Assembly: GCF_028372415.1 (NCBI RefSeq)
Contig: NC_092875.1
Location: 435,929,377-435,993,376, forward strand
Direction of reading: 5' to 3'
Length of the DNA: 64,000 nt
DNA from: Notamacropus eugenii
Lineage: Eukaryota > Chordata > Mammalia > Diprotodontia > Macropodidae
The notes under the pieces were generated by a model. The model was not told the origin of the DNA. It saw nothing but the letters and a program-made list of their open reading frames with translations, and did no database searches. Below are positions 11,216-21,749 of this stretch, in pieces. The translations under genes were made by a program, and so were the position numbers. Each line of letters opens with the position of its first letter. Position 1 is the first letter of the stretch.

Positions 11216-11870
11216 CCAACTTACTGGACCACAGGATTAGAAGGAAGGGGCCAATCTGTGAAGAAGGCCTTAAATGTCAGTCAGAGAAACTTCTATTTGA
11301 TAATAAGTAGAGAAACGCTAGATTTGAATGGATATATAAATTTGAAGGAGTTGGAGAGGTTTGACATAATCAGATCCTCCCTTTAAGAGTAGAACTCTGG
11401 CAATTCTGTGAAGAATGTGTGGAAAGAGGAGAGACCTGGGACAAGGAGATCGATTAGAAGTCTATTGCCATAACCCAGGTAAGATGATAGGGGCCTAAAT
11501 CAGAGAGATGTCTGTGTGAATGAAAAGGAGACTATGGTAGAGACCGTGTGGAGATAGAATCAATATGACAACGACTAGGCTGATATGTGAGGTGAGTGAG
11601 TGAGGACCTCAGGATGACTCTGAGATTGGGAATAAAGTGGTACCCACCAGAGAAAGAGAAAAATTTGGAACAGAGATGGTGGGGAGCAGGGGCATGGAGA
11701 ATGACTTCTGTTTCAAACGTTTTTAAGTAGAAATGCCCATAGAATAATCAATTCCAAATGTCCAGCAGTTAGCTGATAACGTAGCATCAGGATTTAAGAG
11801 AGGAACTAGGACTGGATATATAAATCTGACATTTATGTACTTAGAAGTAATGAGCTAATGAGGTTACCAG
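11216..11870 (-). mobile_element. L2 LINE (antisense), right part
   Basis: Continuation of the antisense L2 of 10498-10833: 'ggccaatctgtgaagaaggc', 'agaagtctattgccataacc' and 'gaggatgactctgagat' are reversed L2 ORF segments, in the expected order after the inserted element. Confidence 0.75.
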
Positions 11871-11884
11871 TTGTAAAAATAAGT

Positions 11885-12010
11885 GAATGAACGAACATTT
11901 AGTAAGTCCTTTCTATGTACAAAGCCCTGTGCTACACAGTGGGGATATAAATAGAGAATAAGATGGTCCTCACTCTCAAGATGCTCCCATTCTAATGGGG
12001 AAAATAATAC
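11885..12010 (-). mobile_element. L2 LINE 3' end (antisense)
   Basis: 'gaacatttagtaagtccttt', 'gccctgtgctacacagtggg' and 'gatgctcccattctaatggg' give a second, separate antisense L2 3' end. Confidence 0.75.
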
Positions 12011-12264
12011 ATATGGAAGATTTCAGTTGCAAGTCAGATGTAAACGTCTCATGGTCCTTAGGGACCAATGGTAAAGCAGATGGTTATGTTCCTTTAATAT
12101 CATTTCCACTGATAACACAAGATCTGTTTCTGATACTGAAACATTAATAAGAGAGTCAAGATATAAAAAAGTAGAATATTGGACTTGGATGACGAACGTG
12201 GATGATGAGTCAGGCAAAGTCAACTACGCAAATATGCAACAGGGACAATTCATGTAGAAATGGT

Positions 12265-12895
12265 TGAGGGTTTTTATTAAATGGTAAACTCAACACAAGT
12301 CAATAGCCTGGCATCACAGCCCAAACCACTAACTCAGTCTTAAACCTCTCCACAGAGGTGTTGTAACCCAAACAAGGGAGTTGGTACTGGACTCTGCCCT
12401 GGTCGGACCAAAGCTGGAGTGTTGTACTCATTTCAGGTATAACATTTTAGTAAAGGTATTGACAAGTCAAAGAGTCCAGATGGTGACACTCTGGAACCAG
12501 GACAAAGAAAGATTGGTTGAAGGGCCTAAGAATATTTAGCCTGAAGAAATGATTACTTATGAGAAACATCATAACTGTCTTGAAGTCCAAAGGACTACAG
12601 TGGAAAGAAGGTTTAGGTTTGTCCTGCTTGGCCTCAAAGGATAAAACCAGGAAAAATGGAAGAAATTTTCAGAGAGGCAGATTTTGGCTCAACGTAAGGG
12701 AAAAAATTTCTAAAAATTAAAGGTATCCCCAAATGGAATGTGCTGCTCTGGGAAATAATGGTCTCCTTGTCATTGGAGGTGTTCAAGTGAATTTATTGGG
12801 ATATTGTAGAGGGAATTGAGGCTCTTGGTGTGGTGTGGATTCAAGGACCTCTGAGCTCCCTCTTCCCCCCAGAATTCCATGAGTTTATGAATTCT
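12265..12895 (+). mobile_element. L3/CR1-type LINE, ORF end and 3' UTR
   Basis: 'ctctgccctggtcggaccaa', 'ttgacaagtcaaagagtcca', 'aatatttagcctgaagaaat', 'gtcctgcttggcctcaaagg' and 'ggaatgtgctgctctgggaa' occur in the order known for mammalian L3/CR1 3' regions. It is diverged, with frameshifts. Confidence 0.85.
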
Positions 12896-14110
12896 GCTCT
12901 ATGGCAAATTGCATTATATTAAGGTTCCCTTGCTTAAAGTAAAACTCCTCTATTAAAAGTTTTTATGGCATTTTTCACTTAGATATCTGGTTCCCTGCAT
13001 TGTCCTGTTCTTATAGCAGTGAGCTTTTGAAAATTAGAGAGACCCTGTCACAGAAAATCCGGTGTTATTCTTTTCATACTCCCTTTGTATCCCCACATCC
13101 AGGTACAGTTTCTTTCCATATATCTCTCACTCTGGCCATGGTTACATGGGAACCAAAATTTTAGCAGTTTTAATATGGAAAAGAGTTGCTTTGCTACTGT
13201 TTGTAGCAAATTAAGAAAACTGAGGAAGCATTTCAAAGGCAAGCAGATTCTCCTGTCAAATGTTAAATTTCTAGAATGAAGCCAGGGACTCCATCTCTTG
13301 TCAGATCTAAGAAGTAAATGGATGTCTTTATTTTTCACAGATCAAAGTGAGACCTAAGTGAACCCAATTTTAATAAGGTCACCTTAAAAAAAGCAACAGT
13401 TCTTACCTTGTAGTTTATAGGAATGTGTTAAAGTTTGCACAGGATTATGGGGACAGACTGCAATTATTATTTCTTTGACAGCTGTCTCTCCTCTGCCCGC
13501 ACTCTCTTGTGGGGTTCAGAAACATCACTGAAACATCTTTCTTCAGCTGCCAAGCTTTGGTCCTTGAGAAAGAGAATTCTCCCAATTTCTTCAGAATAAA
13601 AAGCCCTTAAGGAAGCTTAAATGCATCCTAATTCCTTTCTTCTCATAAAGTGGAATGAATTTTTATTGAATCAATAAAATATGAAGATTTCAATGGAAGT
13701 GCCATTCCAGAGATTTTAAAAGGAGCTTATTAGAGAGGCTGCTTTTATTTTAGGGCCATAGGTAAAGAGAATGGGATAGAAAGAAAGAAGAGGGCTTAAG
13801 GCAAAAGATAGTCAAGAAAAAAGGCAAGAAAAACTAGATTGTGTACTTACAATAAAATCCTGTTATAAAGCCCCTTTCTGTATTATCTCATGAATTCCAT
13901 TGTGCTGTGAATCACATGAGTGTGATGTGCAGATGCATCTCTTGTCATTAGAACACTGAAACCAGCAACACCCTTCTCCCCAGGTGCCAGTGTTATAAAG
14001 GGGTGCTGCCCTGAGTGATACACCTCTAATTATGTACTCTAGTGAAGTTAGGAACCTATGGTTGATAAGGAACATGTTACTTGACTTACATAGTGGTTAA
14101 TTATACTTTA
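12896..14110. other. No gene or clear repeat
   Basis: I see no identifiable repeat or exon. Complementary open frames at 13048-13338 show no domain. Confidence 0.45.
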
Positions 14111-14111
14111 G

Positions 14112-14195
14112 GGCTAGGGACAGACCTGTGATTTCTTTGGAACAGGGAGGAAACTCCAGCTACGAGTTCAGGTTGGTACCTTCTCAGTATACTAT
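14112..14195 (-). mobile_element. CORE-SINE tail fragment
   Basis: 'gacctgtgatttctttgg' and 'gttcaggttggtacctt' read, in reverse, like the third SINE tail type seen at 18893-19020 and 48840-49063 ('..accaatgaaatc..'). Only the tail remains. Confidence 0.45.
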
Positions 14196-14766
14196 GTTGC
14201 CTCCATATTCACTATGTCATGTTCCTTCTCTCAATTATACTATATGGGGTAAAATTCAAGATGGAAACAAATGCAAAATTACAAATGCCCACTATATTGT
14301 CACATCACTTAACTTAACCCAACCATTTATTTTATTGATTTGTTTCTGACCCCAAAAGGAACTGGTCAAGAGTAGGGGAGGAAAGAATCCAGGGAAGCAT
14401 TTTGTAATAAGGAAACAGAAAGGAGAATTGAGGTCTGAAATTGTTGAGAAATACTTTCTTCCTTACTTCATTCCTGGTTTTAGCGTAAAGGTTGGCACAT
14501 ACAGTGCATGGCAGATGGGCAGCTTTTGACACATTGTGTTAGTATAACATGTACTGGTGTTTACTGGTTGATAAAAACGTACTCCCTCTATCACTACCCC
14601 CTTCCCTCTGTGCTTCAGTCTTTATTTTCATTTTTTCCATTCCTTTGTTTCCTCTTACTATCCCCCTTCTTTCTGGCTCTACCAGCAATCAAAAGTGATG
14701 AATGAAAATAAGTAGAGTTATTGGAGATGAAGGTTTGGCTCAAATGAAAAACCACCATCTTTGAAG
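14196..14766. other. No gene or clear repeat
   Basis: AT-rich sequence without a recognisable element. The open frames here are short and of low complexity. Confidence 0.4.
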
Positions 14767-15586
14767 AGAAATTTATTTTTTTTTTTTTGCAATTATGTGA
14801 AACATTTCCATATTAGTTTTGTACAAGAAGACGAATAAAAGGAAGAAAAAAGAAAGTGAAAAATGGCATGCTTCATTCTATATTCCATTGATATCAGTTC
14901 TTTCTCTAGAGGCAGATAGTAGGCTTCATCATTAGTCATTTGGGATTATCTTGTATCATTGTATTGCTGAGAATAGCTAAGTCATTCCCAATTCATTGAA
15001 CAATATTGCTGTTACTGTGTACAATTTTCTCCTGGTTCTGTTCACCTCAGTATGCATCAGTTCATGTAAGTTTTTCCAGGTCTTTCTGAAATAATCCTAT
15101 TTGTCATTTCTTATAGTGCAATAATATTCCATTACAATCATATACTTGTTCAGCCATTCCCCAACTGATGGGCACCCTTTGATCTCCAATTCTTATCCAC
15201 CACAGAAAGAGATGCTATAAATATTTTTGTACAAGTAGGTCTTTTCCCCTTGTTTATGATCTCTTTGGGATATAGTCCTAGTAGTGGTGTTGCTGGATCA
15301 AAGGATATACACAGTTTTATAGCCCTTTGAGCAGAGTTCTAAATTGCTCTCCAGAATGGTTGGATCAGTTCACAACTCCACTCACAGTGCATTAATGTCC
15401 CAGTTTTCCCACATCCCTCCCAACATCTAACATTTTCCTTTTTTGTCATATTAACCACTCTGATGGGTGTGAGGTGGTACCTGAGTTGTTTTGATTTGCA
15501 TTTCTCTGATCAATAGTGATTTAAAGCACTTTTCCATAATCCTATAGATAGATTTAACTTCTTTCCTTGATAAGTCATCTTAACCT
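14767..15586 (-). mobile_element. L1 LINE 3' end (ORF2 C-terminus and 3' UTR)
   Basis: On the plus strand it starts with a T-run (14778-14790) and passes through antisense 3' UTR into antisense ORF2: 'ggttggatcagttcacaact', 'ttagtgtcc'-like 'ttaatgtcccagttttccca', 'gatgggtgtgaggtggtacc' and 'atttctctgatcaatagtga'. These are the conserved C-terminal ORF2 segments of marsupial L1. It is 5'-truncated and no longer codes. Confidence 0.92.
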
Positions 15587-15599
15587 GAGGTACCACTTT
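15587..15599. repeat. Left TSD of L1 insertion
   Basis: 'gaggtaccacttt' matches 'ggggtaccacttt' at 16075-16087 with one difference. The pair brackets the L1 fragment at 15600-16074. Confidence 0.85.
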
Positions 15600-16074
15600 T
15601 TTTTTTAATGTTTAACAATCACTGCCATACAATTGAGATTTTATCCCCCCCACACCTACCCCCCACTACCCCCCTCCCTCCCCACGACTGCATATAATTC
15701 TGTATAGGTTCTACATATACTTTCCTATTGAGTATATTTTCACTATAGTCATGCTATGTAGTCAGACTAAAATAAATGAAAGAAATCATATAACAAATCA
15801 AAACATGATACACAAAAACATACACATACACAAACATGATCTGCTACATTTTGCGAATGACTTCCATATTTCTTTCTCTGAGTGTGGAAGGCATTTTGCC
15901 TTAGAGAACCACCATTGGGATTTTCTTATTTTTTTTTTAAGAAGTTCTTGCGTTATTATGAAATTCCAAGTCTACCAGAAAAAACTCTCACACACTGTGG
16001 TAGTTGCTGTGCACAAAGTTCTCCTGGTTCTGCTCCTTTCACTCAGCATCAGGTCATATAAGTCCTTCCAGGCT
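15600..16074 (-). mobile_element. 5'-truncated L1 with target-site duplication
   Basis: On the plus strand: T-run from the TSD, then antisense 3' UTR ('tgtttaacaatcactgccat', 'gtataggttctacatatact'), then 'acattttgcgaatgacttcc', 'gaaggcattttgccttagag' and 'gcatcaggtcatataagtcc'. It ends at the right TSD, so this is a complete 5'-truncated retrotransposition product of about 475 bp. It lies next to an older L1 3' end of a different subfamily. Confidence 0.93.
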
Positions 16075-16087
16075 GGGGTACCACTTT
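16075..16087. repeat. Right TSD of L1 insertion
   Basis: 'ggggtaccacttt', the partner of 15587-15599. Confidence 0.85.
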
Positions 16088-16364
16088 CAAAGGTAAAGCA
16101 AAATGATACGTGAAATCTAAGGAAGGAAAGACTATTTTGTTTTCTTCTCTCTTCCCCTTTCCTTTCCTCCTCTTCTGTCTAATCCTATCATCTTTTTCCT
16201 GAGTTGTTTTTTGTTTGGTTGGTTTTAATCATGGCCAAGCCATGTGATAGTGTATCTTGCAATCTAGGAAAGATTATTTCTAACTGGAAAAATCAGGGAA
16301 GACTTTTTGGAGACGGTGGTTGCTGAGATGGTTTTGAAGTATAGGCAGAATGAGAGCCTCCTGG

Positions 16365-16562
16365 TTACCATGTAAAGAGCATTGCATCTGCAGTCAGAAG
16401 ATTTGAGTTTGAATCTCAATTTGTACCATTGCTACATGACCTTGGACCACTTGTTCCACTTCTTGAGACATTGTTTCCTCATTCACAAAATAGAGAATTC
16501 TTAAACTGCCTTTTTCAAGGGTCAGATTAAAATATATGCAAACAATTGTAAAACATTAAGTA
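16365..16562 (+). mobile_element. MIR-type CORE-SINE
   Basis: 'tctgcagtcagaagatttga', 'tttgaatctcaatttgtacc', 'acatgaccttggaccacttg' and 'gtttcctcattcacaaaata' run from head to tail. Diverged. Confidence 0.8.
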
Positions 16563-16659
16563 CTATACATATAATGTTGACTTAACATCATTGACAGGTA
16601 GAGATGGGTGAGGGGAACATCATGGGTTTTATGGATCCCCAAGAGGGCGGTAGACAGAT

Positions 16660-16808
16660 ATCTGTGGGTCCATGAATTTGGATGGGAATGTTAATTTTCA
16701 GTGATTTATAGCTGAATTTTAGCATGACCTTAAAATGTAAATTTTAAAAATGCACATTATTATTCTGAGAAGGGGTCCAAGGCTTTATCAGATTGGTAAA
16801 GGGGTCCA
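16660..16808 (-). mobile_element. hAT-like element, partial, reverse copy
   Basis: 'ggtccatgaatttggatggg' and 'attctgagaaggggtccaag' followed by 'ggtaaaggggtccatc' are the reverse of the inner segments of the element at 8868-9063. The terminus that should follow is replaced by the (CA)n tract at 16809-16862. Confidence 0.7.
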
Positions 16809-16824
16809 TCACACACACACACAC

Positions 16825-16862
<38 letters not shown>
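16809..16862 (+). repeat. (CA)n microsatellite
   Basis: Dinucleotide array of about 27 units with one CG interruption at 16828-16829. It appears to have grown at the end of the hAT-like element. Confidence 0.97.
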
Positions 16863-16864
<2 letters not shown>

Positions 16865-16994
16865 TACTGTAGGTCCAGGAAATGTTGTGAACAAAGACAC
16901 AGATCTATATGTGCAACAGGGAGATGAAAAGGTATTGGATAGTCAGGTTTGACTGGAACAAAGAAACCAGGGAAGGAGTAATGGGAGAAGCTTC

Positions 16995-17260
16995 CCAAAT
17001 CCTTCCTTGCATACTCTAGCTCACATTATGATCTGCCTCTCCACTTCTAAAACATTTAATAGTTAGCACCACACAACTGAGCATTTCCTTCAATGCAATC
17101 TCATATGATTTTCCAATGTCTTTTCCTGCGTCTTGTTTCCCCAACCAGATTTTGCACTCCTCTGAGTCAGACACCACACATTTCTTTCTTTGCATCCCCT
17201 TGATGCTGGGAGAAGAGTTAGACACACAATAGGCACTCAATAAATACTTGCTAAAAGATC
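16995..17260 (+). mobile_element. L2 LINE 3' end
   Basis: 'aatgcaatctcatatgattt', 'tttctttgcatccccttgat' and 'caataggcactcaataaata' fit the last part of L2. The upstream portion is degraded. Confidence 0.6.
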
Positions 17261-17985
17261 AATTTGTTAGCTTGAGACTCGAGATGAACTGATGGGAAAT
17301 CTGGGTACCCTCCTCCTCCCAAATTTTTGACTCTGTCTCTTCAGTCAAAAATATCCTGTGCTTTCTCTGCCAATTCCAAAGATACCAGTTTATGAACTCT
17401 AAATAGCATGGTGCTCATTCTTATGCCAACACACCCAACCAACACGCAAATGAGAAGATTTCAAAGAAGGCAGCGTTTTCTCGATGCAATTAATTGAAGA
17501 CGTTTTCTCCTCTGAGACAGGACTCAGGAGATGAGCTTGTTGCAGCAAAGGAACATTGAAATGATTTCTGCTTGTGGAAGATAAAACCTTTTTCCCTTTT
17601 TAATAGGGCATTTAGAGCCCATAGATGCCAGGTAATAAATGTAAACCTATCAGGGTTATTCATCTATTGAAACTATCAGAAAAAATTGCTAACAATAAAA
17701 CAACTCTTTTTCACCAGAGAGAAACATTTCTGTTTAAAGCAAAATGTTTTCCATTATTGCTAACACACATATCAAAACCAGCTGAGCATCTGTATCTCTC
17801 TAGTCATTTCCTAGACACCAGCCTGAGTGGATATGCAGAGTGAATTCTGTGCCTCGAATGCTGGCAACAGACATATGGATCTTCCAGGTGAAAGGGCTTC
17901 TCCCAAAGCATTCCAGTTTCCCTAAGGGCAGTCAGACGTTTGGCAAGGTTGGGGAAAAGAGTGTTGGGAGTCAGGAGACATAGAA
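17261..17985. other. Repeat-poor interval, possible non-coding conserved DNA
   Basis: No repeat recognised across about 700 bp. It contains compact AT-rich motifs such as 'gcaattaattgaag' near 17487 and 'aacaataaaac' near 17691. This is the sort of sequence that can be an enhancer, but nothing here proves it. Confidence 0.25.
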
Positions 17986-17989
17986 TCAT

Positions 17990-18180
17990 TTCTGGATTTT
18001 AGAATTGAAGGGTAACTTAGAATTCATGCAGGCTCATGTCACTCCCTCTTTTTATAGATAGCAAAGCTAAAATTCCCAGAGATTAAGATCCCTAAAATCC
18101 CCAAAACAGAAGAATCCGATTTCAGACCTGGCCTTTTGACTTCAAACCCAGCACTTATTCCAGACGATGTCATTGCCTAA
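17990..18180 (-). mobile_element. MIR-type CORE-SINE, degraded
   Basis: 'gattttagaattgaagggta' at one end and 'ttcagacctggccttttgac' near the head. Minus strand, heavily diverged. Confidence 0.55.
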
Positions 18181-18195
18181 CATTTTTCTCCGTTT

Positions 18196-18458
18196 AACTA
18201 GCTACATAGCTAGTATTTATACAGAGCCTGAGGGTTTGCAAATCACTTTCCTAAGTATTATCTCACTTCATCCTCACAAAACCCCTGAGGGTTGGGGGCT
18301 CTTATTAACTCCATTTTACAGATGAGGAAACTGAATCAGGCAGATGTTAAGTCACTTGTCCTGGGTCACATAACCAGTAAATGTCTGAGGCTAGATTTGA
18401 ACTGAGGTCTTTCTGACTGCAAGGTCAGCTCTCTATCCACTGTACCACCCATCTACTT
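18196..18458 (-). mobile_element. THER1/MIR CORE-SINE, nearly full length
   Basis: 'gggtttgcaaatcactttcc', 'ccattttacagatgaggaaa', 'gtctgaggctagatttgaac' and 'ctctctatccactgtaccac' run from tail to tRNA-like head on the minus strand. Confidence 0.9.
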
Positions 18459-18461
18459 ATA

Positions 18462-18592
18462 TGACCTTGGACAGGTCACTTAAATTCTTGGGATCTTAGT
18501 TTACTCATTCATAAAGTAAGGGAATTGAACTAGATATTGGTTTTAGCTCTAAAGTAGCTCTGAATTCTGTGACTTCTAGATGTCTGTGCTTA
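18462..18592 (+). mobile_element. CORE-SINE, core and 3' part
   Basis: 'tgaccttggacaggtcactt' followed by 'gaattgaactagatattgg' and a 'gtagctctgaattctgtg' end. It starts immediately after a minus-strand SINE. Confidence 0.7.
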
Positions 18593-18892
18593 TAATATCT
18601 TCAGACAGCTAAAGAAATATACAATAGAACTCTATTCACCTTTGGTAGCAGTAGCCACAGATATAGAAGTAATTCATGAGAGGTATTTCTACTTTTGTGC
18701 TACCAGCTTTTTGAAGACCCTGAATCTGTTGTAGCAAAAATTGATCTATCTCCTGGAAACCCACACCCATCAAATTCCATCTCTCCTGGGCCCCAAGACA
18801 AATCTGACCCTCTAAAGGCAGATATAAGGAGGCAGGAGTGAATTGAGAATTGTCCTCAATGTTGAAAAGATTCAAATTCAAGTTCTGTTTTT

Positions 18893-19022
18893 CAGCCATA
18901 CTGACTCTGTGACCCTGGACAAGTCACCTACCTATCAATAAGTCCAACCTGACTTGGTAGAAGGGAATTTCCTCACCCAGGAAGATCTTTACACCAATGA
19001 AATCTCAGATGCAGTCCCTTTC
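18893..19022 (+). mobile_element. CORE-SINE fragment with 'accaatgaaatc' tail
   Basis: 'tgtgaccctggacaagtcac' joins directly to 'tggtagaagggaatttcctc' and 'acaccaatgaaatctcagat', the third tail type in this window. Confidence 0.7.
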
Positions 19023-19760
19023 CCTATGCCAGGACTGATCTATTGTTTAGTCTAGGGTTCAGGGTTTTATCAACTTTGTTACTGTTCTGATCTTGTACTC
19101 TAGTTCTAACAATAGGACTTTGACCTTACTCAGTGGACCAGACCTTGTGCCTTGCCTATCCAAATTCTAGCAGAGTTCTTTGTCTTGATCTCCCATGACT
19201 ATCTCTTTTGATATTTGTTCTGTAACCCACTTGCTCTGAGATAGATTCTTTGCTTTGCTCTTTCTAGTCCTGTAGCCATTTCCTAGTCCTTCTCTACCTC
19301 CTCCACCCTGTGCCATGCTCATGTCCCTCCTCCCTGCTACCAGACCTTCCTGAATTCTGTCTGCCTCTCTGGAGCTCTAACTACCATCTGCTACCTGACT
19401 ACGTAGACACATCACTCCATTCACCTCTCAAGATACCTCATTACCCCTTCTACCACACCTTTGGCTTCCCTATGGCTGACCAGAAGGTCCTTACCTACAT
19501 CTCCTAAGAACTTTCTGCTCTAAATCCTTCATATTTTGACTATTCATTCAAAAATTATCCAGCTGGAGTTGGAATGAAAGACACTAGGCATTCTATAATA
19601 TAAGTGAACATATAATACGTGGCAATATGATATGGTTGAAATAATACTGCACCTGGGCTCAAAAAATGTGCTTTCAAATCTTTTTATGTTCACTGCCTAG
19701 CTAGGTACTCTTATGCAAATGATGTAAGCTCCCTGGTTCTCAGTCTCCTGGTATAGGAGT
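19023..19760. other. No gene or clear repeat; pyrimidine-rich
   Basis: The plus strand is C/T-rich at 19250-19510. An open frame at 19310-19507 reflects this composition and has no domain. Confidence 0.4.
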
Positions 19761-19764
19761 AGAT

Positions 19765-19945
19765 ATAGTCCTCAGTCCGTATGGTATAGTGGAAAAGGCA
19801 CTGGTTTGGGAGTCAGAGGGCCTGGGTGTCAATCCCATATCTGAGTGACATTGGGCAAGCTGCTTAATCTGTCTGACTTCTGTAAATGAGGTCAGTAAAC
19901 CCCATCTGTAACCGAAGAGGTTGGCTCAGGAGGATTGGTAAGTTC
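19765..19945 (+). mobile_element. MIR-type CORE-SINE
   Basis: 'gtatggtatagtggaaaagg' head, 'ttgggagtcagagggcctgg' and 'gacattgggcaagctgctta' core. The 3' end is degraded. Confidence 0.8.
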
Positions 19946-20329
19946 TTAAGAATGTGTTTGGGAAGGCACAAAGAGAAGCAATTCTAATGAGGAAGAAAAA
20001 AGGAAATTGTTTTACCCATGTCATATTCTAAAAGGCATAATTAAAAGATGGAAGCAAGGGCAAGTAATAGAGAATAAATATGAAAACATAACGTAGTTCT
20101 GTAAGAATAGTTTCAGAGTCCTGACCCTCAGAGCTGAGGGAAGCAGGAAAATCTAAGAACAATTTCAAAAAAAAACTTACTTCACTATATTGGGGAAAAG
20201 AGAAGGGCTAGAACTATTGTTTCAGATGAGTGGGACTATTACTACTTATGACTAACACAGAGCATCTCCTTTTCCTTTTTTTCTGTTATACATCTTCAGA
20301 CTGGAAAAGATAAGAGCAAAAAGTAGGAA
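19946..20329. other. No clear feature; possibly older LINE sequence
   Basis: A-rich sequence upstream of the L3 at 20330. It could be more of the same L3 ORF but I cannot match it reliably. Confidence 0.3.
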
Positions 20330-21640
20330 GTAAGTTGATACTACCTCCCAGCTTATTATGGGTAAGAGAACACCTAGTTGATCTTAACGAGATCCAGTCA
20401 CCAGACTAAGATGATTGGAATTCTAGGGCACTGGAAGAATGAGTACTTATGAATCCTGAGACACTACTAATAATAGAAAAATTATGGAGTAAAGAAGAAA
20501 CTCTGGACAAAGAAGAACAGATATCTTAATGTTCAAAAGAGGGAAGAAGATAATATGTACAGTTTATAGACTATTAAGTTTAGCTTTGGTTCCTGTCAAA
20601 ATCTGAGGACGTATTATTTATAGGGTGGTTAGTGAATACCTTCAAACTGAGGAAGTGATCCCCAAGAGCCAGAATATCTCACCAAGGATGGGTCCTACTT
20701 GACTAATTTCAAGTCCTTTTTTTGAATCAACTGTCTTAGACTGGTAGATCAGGTGAATTTATACATACATACACACATGCATACATACATATACATATAC
20801 CTATATATGCACACAGAGACACACGTATGTTTGTATATTATATATATGCATATATACACATATACACATACTGTGTATATGTACATATAATTTATTATGC
20901 TCTATGTCAAAGCATTTGACATAGTCTCTCAGTTTGCTCTCATGGAAAAGAGAAGGATGTGGGTTAGCTGACAGCAGAATTAAACGATTTCAGAATCAGT
21001 TGAATAGCAGATCCAAAGAGCAGTCATTAGTGGTTCAACACTGAACTTGAGAGGAGAGCTTCAGTGATTTCTGCTTTGCCTTGCCCTACTTAAGAGTTAT
21101 TATCAAGGACCTGGCTAAAGGCATGAATGGCATGCTCATCAAATTTATAACTGACACCAAGCTCAAAGTAGTACCTGATGCATTGGGTGACTAAGCCACA
21201 ATTCAAAAGAATTTTAAGCAAAATCTAAGAAGATAAAATTTATTAGAGATACATGTAAAATCTTGCATCTTTTGAGATGAAAAAATTCCACAAACAAAAG
21301 ATAGAGGAGGACGCTAGAGAGCAGTTTATTTGGGAAAAATCTCTAAGTTTTATGGAATTCAAGCTTAACATGAGCAAACAGTATAGCACTTCATTAAATA
21401 ATGTCTTAAGATGAATTAAAAGAATTTTAGGATCCAAAATTAAATAGGTCTGCCCTGGTCAGACAACATGTAAAGCATTGTGTTTAGTTCTGGGCACCAC
21501 ATGTTAGAAAAAACATTGATAAATTGGAGAAGACTTAGAAGAGAGCAGCCAACATGACCTTGGGATCCTACCACAGTGAGTTGAAAAACCTAGGGATGTT
21601 TAGTCTAGAGAAGAGAAAAGTGGTAGCTCTTGTGAACAGA
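20330..21640 (+). mobile_element. L3/CR1 LINE, ORF part, split
   Basis: Recognisable reverse-transcriptase-region segments: 'agcatttgacatagtctctc', 'gtggttcaacactgaacttg', 'catgctcatcaaatttataa', 'ctgccctggtcagacaacat' and 'tagttctgggcaccacatgt'. A TACATA-rich tract interrupts it at 20757-20895. The 3' continuation is at 24541-24905, displaced by an L2 that itself contains an L1. Many stops, so not functional. Confidence 0.85.
20757..20895. repeat. TACATA/TATACA low-complexity tract in an L3
   Basis: Degenerate alternating tract of 'catacata', 'tatacaca' and 'tatatata' units, lying between two parts of the L3 ORF. Confidence 0.9.
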
Positions 21641-21749
21641 CCTCCAGGACCCTCTCTTTCCTTCTTCAATGAATGCTGTTCCTAGCTTAAAGTTCTTTGT
21701 TCCCCAACTCATGCCCTCATACTTCAATATACATATTGATACTCCATTG
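21641..21749 (+). mobile_element. L2 LINE endonuclease-region fragment
   Basis: The frame reads YFNIHIDTP at about 21719-21745, corresponding to the conserved GDFN-type motif of LINE endonucleases (here the G and D are lost). It lies between the L3 and the L1 5' end, and is the left remnant of the L2 resuming at 23538. Confidence 0.65.
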
